Below, one piece after another: positions 34,501 to 46,533 of a stretch of 64,000 bases of DNA. The translations under genes were made by a program, and so were the position numbers. Position 1 is the stretch's first letter. Every line of letters starts with the position of its first letter. This stretch comes from Gnetum montanum. Lineage: Eukaryota > Streptophyta > Gnetopsida > Gnetales > Gnetaceae. The stretch spans positions 106,482 to 170,481 of the forward strand of contig MNCI01004650.1 in the NCBI GenBank assembly GCA_015680685.1, given 5' to 3'. Under the pieces are notes generated by a model that made no database searches, was not told the origin of the DNA, and worked only from the letters and a program-made list of their open reading frames with translations.

Positions 34501-37330
34501 AAAGACAAAGAGAAAATCAAATGGTCCTAGGTGGTGAAGGTTCTTGGGATGCTGAAGGACCTTCTCCTACATCTGGTGCATGTGGCTATTGTGGTTGAGA
34601 TTTTGGTTATGGCTATTCCGCTACAGCCACAACTGTTGGTGGAAAATTAAAAGCATCTAGTATTTGCTTTTATCTTCTTGTCCTTACTCTGAGGAACATA
34701 CACAATCCATGTAGCATCACCAATGTGGGTTGGAATAGGAATATCCCATGGATAGGGCATTGTGGGGAATAGCTCCTTCATGTTGATGTACCAGGCTACG
34801 AAATATTTACATTTGACATCAAACACATTGATAGTGTTTTACAGGTTCTTGTAGTCGCTCATCTTGTAGGCCAAGTTCTCAACTATTGACCATTGATTGG
34901 TGAAGTGCTCTTTGAGAATATCAACTTCAATATTTGTCATTTCTAGCTTCTATTTCATCTCCTTTTGATGCTTGAACTTAGCCTCATACAACAAGTATGA
35001 CCTAGCTACTTACTTCTCCAATTCTGACCTTGGCCTTCCAACAATCATCATTGCCAAGTTTGCATATTAGAGGTTGGCAAGCTCCAAGTATTCAGTCATT
35101 TCCTCGATTAGTAGCTCCTTGAGGTGGATTTTTGCCTTTTTTTATGTGTTCAGTCCATTGAAGATGGGTTGTCACACATCACCTCCTTGTTAATGCTAGT
35201 GGAGAACCTCATTGACTTTTTCCTTTGCTAGTTTGATCTCTTTCTCATTGATTTCTTTTTGAAGGTTGACCTGGTCTTTGTAATGTTTCTTGACCTTTTC
35301 AAATTTGAGGGCCTCATTCTTCTAGGTAGCCATCTCAATCACTAATTTTGGCAAACATCATAGACCTCTTCCATCAAGAGATTGCAATTTTCTACTACCA
35401 ACCTCCTTAAGGTCATTGTTACATTGGTAAGCTACTCATATTGTAGTTTCATATATTCAACCATTTGTTCCTTTTGGAGCTCAACATTGCATAGGTGATA
35501 GTTCTTGGTCAAAATTACATTATTCTTTTAGAGCTCTAATAAGTCCTTCTCAATGCTATAAGCTATTGCTAATATTATGGACTCATCAAGGACCATGGTT
35601 TCCTTAGTGTTTTCAGCCGCTTGAAGTTTTCACTGAAGTTGTAGAAAAGCGTCATCTCTAGTTATGGCTTGGTCAAGAATTGTGGGATCAATAAGGTGGG
35701 CTTATAATTTTGCAACTTGAATAGCTATATGCCAAATTTCCTCTGTGGCTATCTTAAGTTGGGCATTGGTAATGTGGTACTTACCATTAGCCTCCAACAA
35801 TGTCCATTGGGTAGTAGTGATGTTATCTAATAGGTCAAATACCTCTAGAATGAAATGTTTGGTTTTCATTAGTTGTTCCAGCAATTCCTCATGCTGGGCT
35901 ATGCTGAATCTTCCACTTGCTGCTCCTACAAACATCTACACATCTTTGAGTGTAGCAATATCCAACATAAACACTGTAGGAACATTGAGGGCTTCACCCA
36001 CTCGATCAGCCACCACCTTGATTGTCATTTCTTACCATTGATGTTGCATCACCAAGACAATTATCCATTGCTTTCCTCCAAGTACAATGAGAAGGAAGCT
36101 ATGTTTTTAGAGATTTATGGAAATTTCTACTATCCATGAATGGACACTGTTACCTCTTGGACACTAGGATTCAAGCATGTGAGTGCCTGTATAAATTGGG
36201 CAGAAAATGTTGGCACTGTGACATGCAACCAACTAATTCTACCAATTGCCTCATTCAAGTAACTTAGAGCTGGCTGATAGATAAATGGATCACCACTTGG
36301 TCTAGCTTGTTGCTACTGCAAGAGTTACGAATGGAGTTCTTTCATGTGCTCCATGGCAGTATGAGCCTTTAACATTATTTCATGAGTGGGTGGCAGTAGT
36401 GGCTACTCCTCTTCTTACATCTTAGCAAGCAATTTATCTTTCATCATTTCTACCTAGGAGGTAGCAAGAGTATGTTGGAGGATGTCATTGAAATAGTGGG
36501 CTATTCCTCCCTTTTGTACAATTTTCAAATCAAGTACAGAAAGAGAAGTATCTTTCCTCCACAGTAATTTTCCTTAAAGTGATTTTTTATCTCAAAATAG
36601 ATTAAATATTGTAGATTAATAGAAAATTTCTAACTCAGAGTAATGCTTGCATGGGTAGAGAAGGTTATTGCTTGGCCTCACTATTAGATTAAGGTGGTAG
36701 GTTGCGATCTTGAAGTATGCTTGCTCTACCATTATGAGTGCATCATATTTCTTATGGTCAACTCCATAACACTACTACACTCACTTCTTCTTTACCTCCA
36801 GGTCTACTTGGGTCAAGATTTTTGTGAACGTTGCCCCAATTTCTAGTAGCCCGAGTGCCTAAGAGATGGCTTTCACCAAGTAGGATACACTAATGTCCTT
36901 GATTTTCGTAGTGGCATCGACCTACCTATTATTCCAGAAGAGATATTTCTCTCCCATGTACCACTTTCCACTAAAAGTAATGATGAGCCACATGGAAGAG
37001 CTTTGAATTTGGATCTTGACATCTTTTGGGAAAAAGTCCAAGAAGGTTCCAAAGTTTAACTCTTGGAGAACCAAACATTGAATCTCCTTAGATTGGATTT
37101 GCCTAAGGTAGACATCTATCAATGTGACCTCAAGGTTTAGCCTTGGTTCAAGTGCCTCATCCTAATGCAATTGCTTTATTTCATCTTGGGGAATCTATCA
37201 AACAGTTTTCACTTCAGGCCTCTCTCTCAAAGAATTTCTATTGCATGTTGGGGCTACTCTGATTGTTGGCCCCTTCTAATTTTGTGCTTCTTGTCCCTCA
37301 ATTAGAATAGTCCTCTTTCCTATGGGCATT
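34501..37330 (-). pseudogene. third (post-pol) ORF of Athila-family copy A: PTPD-like N-terminus plus coiled-coil-like region
   Basis: Read on the minus strand, a protein of about 900 residues can be followed from about 37330 to 34500, interrupted by more than 20 stops and several frame changes. Open pieces are 36922-37122 (with FGTFLDFFPKDVKIQI and WYMGEKYLFWNN) and 35702-35935 (with RFSIAQHEELLEQL, LDNITTTQWTLLEA). A conserved segment near 36650-36880 reads YLVKAISQALGLLE-like and AYFKIATYHL, resembling the putative plant transposon domain (PTPD) that follows pol in Athila/Calypso-type elements. The remainder (35700-34600) is rich in Leu, Glu, Lys and Gln with coiled-coil character. The same ORF occurs in copy B. 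Its role is unknown; an Env-like function has been proposed for ORFs in this position in Athila. Confidence 0.55.
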
Positions 37331-39106
37331 TAGGTCTAGGTGCCATTTGTAATCACAACATAACTAAGGATCAGTGTTTGATGTGTAACCCAAAAATTTT
37401 TAATACCTTGTCTCTTTGGATCAATTACTCTTATGGTATGTTCTAAGTATGCTAGATTTGATTATTTTAATATTACTTTATTTTAGTGTCTCTTATTTTA
37501 TTTTAGTGTCTTTTAGAGTTCATTGAAAATATTTAACTCATGAATTACTGATTTAAATATTATTTTATTAGTTAAACCTTATGGAATTTAGAAAAATTCT
37601 GAAAAATATTTTGTCAAAAACCTAAGATTTATGGCCCCCACAACATAGAGCTCACCTCTGGTAGCTACAGGACTAAAGAATGAGGTTAATCAGACAACCA
37701 GTTTGAAAGTTATGTACTCTAGAATGCTCTGGCCTCTAAAATTTGCAACAACTCCTCTCTTGTTTTGAAGCAAATGGCAAAACATTCACTAAGTATTAAA
37801 GCTATATATATACTTTTTGGGTTGCATTGATAGGATCCTATTAACAAGGTGATGTTGACACAACTAATAGATAAAATTTTTCACCATTGAAAATTAGGAA
37901 AAAATAAAGATTTTCTGCATCAAATTGATGTCCAGAGGGAGCAAGAAAAGCCAAAATCATGATGAAATGCTTGAAGATGGCTAGAGAATTCTATAAAAGG
38001 AGAATTGTTTTGGAAAACATTAATGAATGAGTTTATAATTAGATGTAACCGACATGGAGCACAAAATATTTGAATGCGGAAATATCTAAGGGATGAGGAA
38101 CTTAACCTATCCAACCAAGGAGCATGCAAGTGGGTCCTCCCCATAGTGAGCTCATGCCCTTAATGCCCTTACATATTCTTAAACCAAGGAGTCCATGGGG
38201 CCCATGGATGATTAATGGCTATGGTTAGTTAAGGAACAAATTACCAAAGAAACTACCAAAGAATTTTGACCATATCAAACCAACACATTGAATGAACATG
38301 AGAACAATTAGTGAGGTGAGTTATGGGAAGCATAGGCAGATGAAGTAGACTGGAATGGACTTCCATATCATGGTCATATGAAGTCCCTTATGGATTTGTG
38401 ATTAATATGACCTGATAACATCCATCCTTAGTCAATATTAAAACCAAACACTTTTAGTGAATTTGCATTAACATGCCTAGACTCATCCACCCCCTTAAGG
38501 CATAAGAATATCCCCATAGATCAATCACCATTCCTAAAAGAGAAGAAAAGATAAGTAGAAAGTTAGATGAGCCTTAGTTAGAGGGGACCTTTAGGCATGG
38601 GTAACATGTATTTGTAGTCCCATAACTAGTGCTTATAGCCTATTAATTTTTCTAAGGGATGTGCTTTGAATTTTTGTTATTGTTCCTTTTTTCTTTGGAT
38701 TATTGGATAGGAACCACACCATGTAAAGACTTTACTTTTTATTATTGATCGACAATGGAATGGTGAGAAATCCATGGAAACACTCATGCACCTAAGAGGG
38801 TACACAAGTACAAAGAGTGTCAAATTCCCTTGAAGTCACATCCTTGTCTATCCAAATAATCCTTCACAAGTTTGAAAACTACCAAGGTCATAAATTCATT
38901 AAAGGTTTCATTTAAAAAGGGATCTCAAACTTCCAAAACAAGGGAACACCATAAAGTTTCATTGATGGATGGTTGACATGGATTCACTACTTGTTATCAT
39001 GAAGAGAAACCATGTCTTAGTTATCAACATTAAAATTCAAAGATAGAATCTAGACATTAGGAATAAAATAACATTATAGTATAAAGCACCATTAATTGAT
39101 AGATAC
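37331..39106 (-). other. copy A: conserved non-coding region between third ORF and former pol
   Basis: No protein can be followed. Landmarks shared with copy B and the complete element are a GGCCCCCACAAC block (37632), a TATATATACTTT box (37805-37816), and GTGGGTCCTCCCCATAGTGA followed by GCTCATGCCC (38131-38158). The right part (38800-39100) matches 44460-44650 of copy B (CCTTGAAGTCACATCC). Copy A is cut at 39107 by the insertion of copy B, and its pol, gag and 5' LTR are not in the window. Confidence 0.5.
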
Positions 39107-39969
39107 TAATGAGCGATGAGGTACCCTTGTGCCCAACCATATGAATCACAAGTGTTCACACATGATCTAGTTGAATTTCATGGATGGGACTAGTTGTGTA
39201 TCTAAATCATTATGCTTTGATCATAGTTCACTATCTTCCCACTTGGACTAGTGGTAGCTTTGTCATGTATGGTTTAGTCCAATGTGAGGCATGTGGTGTT
39301 GCTTAATCCTAATTAAGCTAATGAACAATAGAAAGTAAAATCTAAGCTAGCCTACATGTGATGAATATCCATTTCTAATCATCTGTACCTACCTTGGACT
39401 TTGTATAACCACCTCTGGAATTGCCAAGTGTACATCACTAGATTTGCCAAACAATACACTGCTGGGTTACCAGGTAATTACACTTAAGCACTAATGATTA
39501 GGTGTACTCATTCCACTTAATGATAGGAATCATAAAGAGTAATAAATGAAAATATTAACTAAGGAAATATTAAATAAGTAAATAATTAGATAATTATCAA
39601 TTGAAAGCAATAATCATCTAAGTGGATGTTGTAATGATGGAAGTAATCATGATCTTTATTTCTAGTCATGTAACATGTCCAAGTACATCACACTCGAATA
39701 AGAATGTCATAAAATCACAAACATCATACTATGGGCATCCATTGGGACTAACAGAACTTGAATTCAAAAATCTAAGAAAGACTATCAAGAACTAATAACT
39801 AAAAAATCTATCCCAATTGTGCACCCAAGTGTTGTATTTATAGAATAGCACACAAGAGATGATATCAGATATCCAACATTGTTTCTTGGGACCTAAGATC
39901 AGATATCCAATATTAGAGCCTTAATATTGAGCATTTGATAATTTGGACTAACATAATGATGACTCATCA
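39107..39969 (-). repeat. 3' LTR of Athila-family copy B
   Basis: 863 bp, TAATGAG...CTCATCA; the first TG (plus-strand view) has mutated. It is homologous to the other Athila-type LTRs (CCCAACCATA, GTGTTCACACATGATCTAGT, CTTTATTT). U3 at the right carries GATATC/ATATCC and CCAATATTAG repeats (39865-39940), like those in the solo LTR at 5735. The purine tract lies at 39970-39983. Confidence 0.75.
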
Positions 39970-42960
39970 TACCCCTAGGACTAAATAAAAGCTCATTCTT
40001 GACTTAAACAAAATGAGGAACAAGTTCGTTACAAAAAAATGTTGGGAAGGTATGGAATTATTGACTAACTTAGACAAACAAATAAAATGGAATTATACGT
40101 GCCATAGTGGGGTTTTTATAAAACTAGGATAGAAAATTACTAGACACAAAACTGGGGAAGCTCATGTAGTTCAAGGAGTTGGTGGCTCCTCCATTGGTCA
40201 CTTTCCCTTATTGTTAGGCTTCTGGAATTTGTAATGGTGGAGGACCACCTATAAATTTTCTTCCTTTGTCCATGGATCTTGTACCATCTAGGCTAATTAA
40301 TTGATGTGTGCTAGTGCTAGTACATCCCAAGGACATGGTAGCTATGAAAACGTTTTATTGGCCTTCATGTATGAAGCTATAAACTGACATCACTTTTCTT
40401 TGAATGCCTTGGCCTTTTCTTTAAATTAATGATAATTTATGAGTCTCCTTGCTAGGTCTAAGGTGACAACCTTCTATCCATGGTAGTGGGCTTTGATCAT
40501 CTCAAGTTCTGAGTTTGCTATGTGAAGTTTCTACAAAGTAGCTCTTCTCTCTTAAAACACTTTCTCATATAGGGCCTAGGTGGTTACTATCTATTTTTCC
40601 AGCTTGCTTTTGAGTTGATCTACTATTAACATGGCAAGGTTGGCATATTTTACATTAGCCAATGCCATGTATTCCTTCAAATTCTCAATTTGTAGGTCAT
40701 TATTCTTTACTTTTGCTTGATGGACCAATGCATAGCTATCCATAACTAGTTACCACTCGATATTTTGTATTGTCATGGAGCCAATGTGGGCTTTGGCAAT
40801 TTAGATGTCCTTCTCATTTATTTTCTTATACATGCCTACCTCATCATAGAAGTGCTCTTTCAGCTTCTCATGCTTTTTGGCCTTATTCTACAACATGCTT
40901 ATTTCAATTGCTAACTTTTGTCGAATGGCATAGACCTCCTCCATTGAGAGGGTTTTATTTTCCCTAGCCAATATACTAATATCCTAGTTGATCCTTATCA
41001 GTTGTTCCCTCAACTAATTGATGCTTTCTTCTAGAATATTCTTTTGTTATTCAATGATAGTTAACCTAGTGTTCTCTACTGTAAGCTATTTATTCTCTTC
41101 CTGAGTAGTGGTCAATGCCTTTTTATGAGCATAAGATTGTGCTTCTACAATAAAGGTATTTCAAACCACTTTATCCTTTTCCTTTCATTCAATTTTATTC
41201 TCCTCAATCAACTTTATTAGTTGCTCTATTCTTAATTACTTCACCTAGTTAGGTGCAATAAATTGGATAGGAACCTGTCTTTCGGCTCTCAAGGTAGATA
41301 GCTCTTGTTGTAACCTGTGCACTTCCACTTCTACATGCTCCACCCTAGTCTCTTCCATAACCAGTTTTCCCTTGTTAGCTATGAGGTATGACTATGATAC
41401 ATTGACATCACTAGGGATGTCAAACAAAGTAGTCATCACTTGTCCTATTTGCATTAGTTGATCCAACACATTCTCATGTGTTGCAGGAGTTATCAATCTT
41501 CCAACTAGCATTTGTGCATCTCTAGTCCCCTATCAAATCAACTGGAGTCACAATAGGTACATTGAATGATTCTTTAATGTGATTAGTTATTACTTCTACT
41601 ACACTTGTTGCATCCTCGTGCTGCATTTCCACCACTATGACACCTTGTCCTATATCAAGCATTAGCTAGAAATATGCAGCATTTCTAGAGATTTGTTTGG
41701 ATGACTAGGATTCTCCTCTTGATTGCAGTGAGATCTATCCTCTTGTCGAATTAGCTAAAACAATGGGTTCCACCTCATCTAAAACTCTAGAGAGGCTTAA
41801 TTCCTCTCTACATCCCAAACTGAGCATTTCAGCAATTTTTTACAAATGGCTCATTGAGGGCCTATAGTCTTTTGGTGGTGGTGGTGGTGGACCTTGTGTT
41901 TCAAGGCACTGCTCAGGCTCATGATGTACTTCTGTTTCTGGTTCTACTTCATTCTTTAGTTCTTATACTTCACTAAAGTCTTTCCTTGGTGTTGTAGGTT
42001 TGTGTAATTCTATGAAGGAAGCATTTTGAGCCTTCCTAGGAACATCATTTGTGTACCCTACGATTCCAACGTGCTTGCATAGCTTTCTAATTAGCTAAGG
42101 GAATGGGAGTGTTGGCTTCCCTACTTTTCTCTCATTGAACTACCTCTAAATTTCTATAAAATAGAATTGAGGAAGGTTGGCCATGTATTTGTCCATTAAG
42201 ATAGCACTTCCCCTGGCTGCATATGTTGAGATCCTATTAAGTCCTTTGGTTGGGAAGAGATGATATGTATCAATCTTAAAGTATGTCCTTTCCTCCAAAG
42301 TTAACTCATTATACATTTTGTGTTCCTTGCCATATGCTTATTTCAACCATAGCTTCTTAGTGTTAAGGTTAGACTTGGTAGATAGATGAACCACCTTAGC
42401 CCCCTTGTTTGGAAAATTAAGAGCTACTGTAATTGCCTTGACTGAGAATGAGACATTAACTCCACAAATGTTGATAGTAGTGCCTTCATCTTTGTTATGC
42501 TATAATTGGTGGATCTTGCCAAGGTACTAGTCACCACTGTCAGAAAGAATGGGTCACAAGGGTGATCCTTGAAGCTGCATCTGAACCACCTCTAGAGAAA
42601 ACTCCATAAATAGGTTGAAGTGCATCTACATAATGATCGTGGTTAATGTGAACTTTTCCAAAATGGCTACAGGGCAATTAGGGGGCAAGGTGAGATGTTG
42701 TCCCTATACAAGAACTGGTGGTTTTGTAGCCCCTCCTTGCATTGACTGTCCAGTGATGGGAGCCTCTTGATGGATGCTAAAATATCAGGCTTCCTACTCT
42801 TCATGCTTTGCCAACTCACCCTACTATTTCCTATCATCTCTTAGGCATTTGGGCACTCTCTATGAAGGTTCTCCCTATGCTCCTCTTTTTGGGGCCATCT
42901 ACAGTCAATCAAAGATTCGATGTTACTAAGGTATTGTTATTTAGCATTAACAAGTTTATA
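39970..42960 (-). pseudogene. third (post-pol) ORF of Athila-family copy B: PTPD-like N-terminus plus coiled-coil-like region
   Basis: Homologous to the third ORF of copy A over most of its length. On the minus strand the N-terminal part (about 42600-42130) contains GVNVSFSVKAITVALNFP, LTLEERTYFKIDTYHLFP and the stretch TKGLNRISTYAARGSAILMD, which has the layout of the putative plant transposon domain. A proline run encoded by a (CCA)n tract lies at 41876-41895. The C-terminal half (41750-40300) is Leu/Glu/Gln-rich and coiled-coil-like. There are many stops, but the two copies have decayed independently, so the shared reading is probably real protein ancestry. No transmembrane segment or signal peptide is obvious. 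The function is unknown. Confidence 0.55.
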
Positions 42961-43911
42961 CCTTACCCCTACCTTAGTCTCATTAAGTTCATATGATTAC
43001 AGAGTTAGAAAAATTTTCAAAAAGAAATCCCTAGAAAGAATGTTTATCCTTTGTAGTTGGTTCCTTTTTCTGTAGATGTGACTTATTGTGATGATTATGG
43101 TCCCTTAGGTTGAAAATTTAGGGTTTCTAGCATTAATACGATTGATTATTATTTATAATACCTAAGCTTGATAATACTCTTACCCTTGTAATACCTTCTG
43201 AGTGATAGCAAATTTAAAAAAATTGGCCCAAGTCACCCCCACAAGCGCCCCCCGCCCCTCCCTCCATGACTAACTTGAACACTCCAAGTTCAAATAGAGT
43301 TAAACAACATAGAAATCAAAGAAGTCAAGAGTGAAATATTGCAAGTAGAAGGTGGTTATGCAAGGATTTGATTTTTGAAAGAAAATTTAGACAACTCTTC
43401 TAGCTGTAAATGATGATAATGAAGTTTGGGCACCATAGGGATCATATATATAGGGTTTGTAAGACTTGATATTGAGTATTCGACATCGAGGCCAACCTTA
43501 TATTGGGTAGTCAATATCGAGACCCATGAAAGTGCATTGAATGGGGGTATTGGGCATGGAAAATGAAGCTCTAGGGTTGGTTCAAAGGTTTGACATTAGG
43601 TCCATAATTTTGGGGGAAGTAGGAAATTAGATAGAGGTACTAGAAGTGGGAGAATATGGAGTTGCTGATATTGAAAGCATTGGAAGATTCAAGAAAAGAG
43701 ATGTTAAACCAGTGTGATGGAATGGATCAATTATTTGATATGGAAAAGCATGAAATGTAAATTAGGTTCTTGGAAGATGTGAGATGATGTGGTTATGTCG
43801 AACAAGTAAAAGTTGCAATAGTTATACAAGTGGATCCTCACCAAAGCAGGCTCCAGCCTATGATTCCCTTATATAACCACACCTAAAAATGTTTGTAGGT
43901 ACTATAGGGGT
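42961..43911 (-). promoter_or_regulatory. copy B: conserved block upstream of the third ORF with LTR-like promoter sequence
   Basis: On the minus strand, upstream to downstream: GGCTCATGCC-type block (43831-43865), two approximately 30-bp imperfect repeats containing TCGATATTGA/CTCGATGTCGA and CAATAT (43470-43530), a TATATATA box (43446-43455), then a G-poor leader and a CCCCC-rich block (43230-43260). The ATATTG/CGATATTG repeats and their position next to a TATA box match U3 of the LTRs at 5735 and 39107. Copy A has a TATATATA box in the same place (37805). The arrangement suggests a separate promoter for the third ORF, but this is inference. Confidence 0.4.
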
Positions 43912-44960
43912 TGAATACAATGCATAACTATGAAACAAAATACACATGTTAAAATCACCAAGTTGAGAATTGAACCCTATGTTATATGAACCACAAGTTA
44001 GGAGCATCCAAACAATGAGATGAGATGAACTGTAGAAAGGATTGTAGGAGTTGGGACATGAGGTGTCTTCCAGAAGGCATACTGAATCCTTGTGTGTTAT
44101 TAATGGTTAAATAACCATGATCCCTTCTTTCTAAGATTCAAACTAAGTCCAAACTACGTTTCAGTGGCATTACATCATTTCATCCTTGTGACTAAAAATC
44201 ATAAGACTAGCATAGTTGCAAGGAGTAACATCACTTGGCATTTTTTCAAGGGAGGAGCTCATTAATAATACTTTGGTTTTTTTTTTGAAGATCTAAGAAG
44301 AAACCAAATTTTAGGCATGGACACATGTCTTTCTAGTGGGATCCATAGAAATTATTCAGTGCCTTTTTATGGTACTCTTACTCCCATTTTTCATTAGATC
44401 TACCAGGATATAATTACAACCAAAGCAACATGATAGAACATATAGAAATGGCCAAAGAGAATCCACAAATCCCCTTGATGTCACATCCTTTACATTCCCC
44501 CTTGGTTCATCACTCATCAATCTAGACATAGTGATTATGAATTTATTTTTAGTCTCATGGTGGAAAAGAATGTCATTATGTCTAAAGCAAGAACCTCTTA
44601 TTAATAGAATGAGTCGATGGATGACATGGTCTCACTATCCAAATAATAAATCCCTTATGACTCAACAACATAGAGAAAATCTCATATCAATGGGCTACAT
44701 GATTGTTTTATTCAAAAGAAAGATTACATAACAAAGAAAATAAAAACAACGAATAAAAAAAGTTAGAAGAAATAGGAAAAATTGTATCAAGAAATAAGAA
44801 AATGACAAAAAATTGTAAAACAAAAAGATGAAAAACACTTAAGAATATTAAAGCTTGGAATGAGAGGTAACCCTCAAAACTAAACATTTGGCCATGACAA
44901 GGATTAATAAGCAGATAGATAAAATTCATGTAGGTATAAAACATTGGTAATCATTCATGC
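43912..44960 (-). other. copy B: 3' non-coding region next to the former integrase
   Basis: The right part (44720-44945) is rich in AAACAAAAA/TTGTAAAAC units and matches 11040-11250, the sequence just after the integrase stop in the complete element. No integrase, RT or protease sequence follows, because gag-type sequence begins at 46534. Confidence 0.5.
44956..44960 (+). repeat. target-site duplication CATGC, left copy
   Basis: CATGC is repeated at 46529-46533 on the other side of the solo LTR. Confidence 0.85.
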
Positions 44961-46528
44961 TGAAACACCGTAGAAATTGCGAATCGGCCTCAGGCAAAGA
45001 TTCGCGATTCAGGTGAAAGTTTACGATGACAATTCAGAAGACAGAACAAAGCAAGGAGGCACGCAACATCCAGTCTCCAAGTTTGTCACAGATTTTTAAC
45101 CTTACTTTGTTTCCTCTCTTTACGCTACATTATGCAACATAGCGTAGCATCGCTCAGCGTAATTCTATTTAGCGTAGCCCAATATCAGAAAGCAACTGAC
45201 TTCGGCAGTCTTGACGAAATTTAAAGTTTAAAACTTGTCATATATTCGGCTAAGTCTTTTGCTCAAGGCCGACGTTTATGCTCTGTTACGCAGAGCAGCG
45301 TAACGAGCTTCAAAGAAAACAAAGTCAGAGTACAAGGAACAGCTGCAGACTGATTTCTTTTCTTTGCAAATTGGTTGCTTTACACTTATTATGCTACGTA
45401 GCATGGGCAAGCGTAATTCGTTATAAAGTCGACCATTTCTATGCTCTATTACACTTTGCGGTGAAAATAAGCATAAAACAGCTAGCATCAACTACTCCCA
45501 TTCTCTATTATGCTCTACCACGCAACGCAGCATAAACAAGTGTAATGCAGCATAAATCCGGCTAAAGCAGTTATGCATCTACTGTCCACACGCACAATAC
45601 GTTGATGAGTGTATTTTGCGTAATCATGAAAGTAGCTTTGGCAAAAAATGTTCACAACGTACGTTGCCCCTTCTCCTGGAAATGTGACGCAACATGGCTG
45701 GTTTCAACACAAAGTTTACCAGGTCAACGGTATGTTGAAGGTTCGAGACACGTGTCGTCAGGGCCATGCTTTCTCCATATGTTTTCGAACTTATAAATAC
45801 TCCAGTTGGCAAAGAAACAGACACCCTGGGCAGCATCTGTAACTTTTGACAGCATCACCTTCTAGTAGAGATAGAAGACATTTTGCTTGAGTATTGGCAG
45901 TAGGAGCGATCAATTCTTTGGCAAAAACACAACTCTCTCCATTGACGATCATTAGCAGCTTTGAGCAGAGACTACTGAAGAAAAAAAGAGCAGATCAGAG
46001 ATCTAGAGATTATCTGCTGTGGTTTGTAAGGTTCATTGATTAGAAACATTTGATCAATAGATGTCAGAGCTTGACCTTCCTTGCATCCCATCTCTGGCTT
46101 ACGAGGTAGATCGAACTCCGATCTGTACTCCTTGTTGAACAGTTTTCTTGTTATTCTATGTATGCCTAGCACAAGATAAGCGGAGCTTTTCCATTGGAAA
46201 TTTGTATGCAATATACCCAGTTTTCGGGTCAAAGTACAGATCTTGGAATTACACATTTTCCTTAAATTCGATCCTTCCTCTTATGTTGATGTTGTTATCT
46301 ACATTGTTTTCTTCTCCTTTGGCGATTCACCGAATTAGATTATTCCACAGGATATCTACAATATTCGTCGATTTACTGATTGAGTAAGTCCCTGTCTGAT
46401 CGAAAAGACTGTTCAGGGCATTGCGGATTTGTTTCCTCCAGCACGGCCCTCACACAGATCCGTGGTTAAGATTGTGTACACGGATTTTTATTTGGTATTT
46501 CCAGCTACTGACATTTTCCATCGTTACA
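44961..46528 (+). repeat. Tat-type solo LTR (1,568 bp)
   Basis: TGAAACACCG...CGTTACA with a perfect CATGC duplication and no internal region. The last 150 bases (AAGTCCCTGTCTGATCGA ... TTTCCATCGTTACA) match the end of the LTR at 57627-57772. U3 is filled with GCGTAA/TTACGC and TATGCT/AGCATA motifs (45120-45600). A TATA box, TATAAATA, is at 45792-45799. It arose by recombination between two LTRs of a Tat-lineage element. Confidence 0.9.
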
Positions 46529-46533
46529 CATGC
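46529..46533 (+). repeat. target-site duplication CATGC, right copy
   Basis: Identical to 44956-44960. Confidence 0.85.

Noticed and set aside
34501-37330. Possible large host gene on the minus strand
   Set aside because: A second copy lies at 39970-42960, both between LTR-type sequences, so it belongs to the retroelement.
45276-45842. Several 60-85-codon frames in the solo LTR
   Set aside because: They lie inside LTR U3 and R on both strands and are not shared with the other LTR copies.
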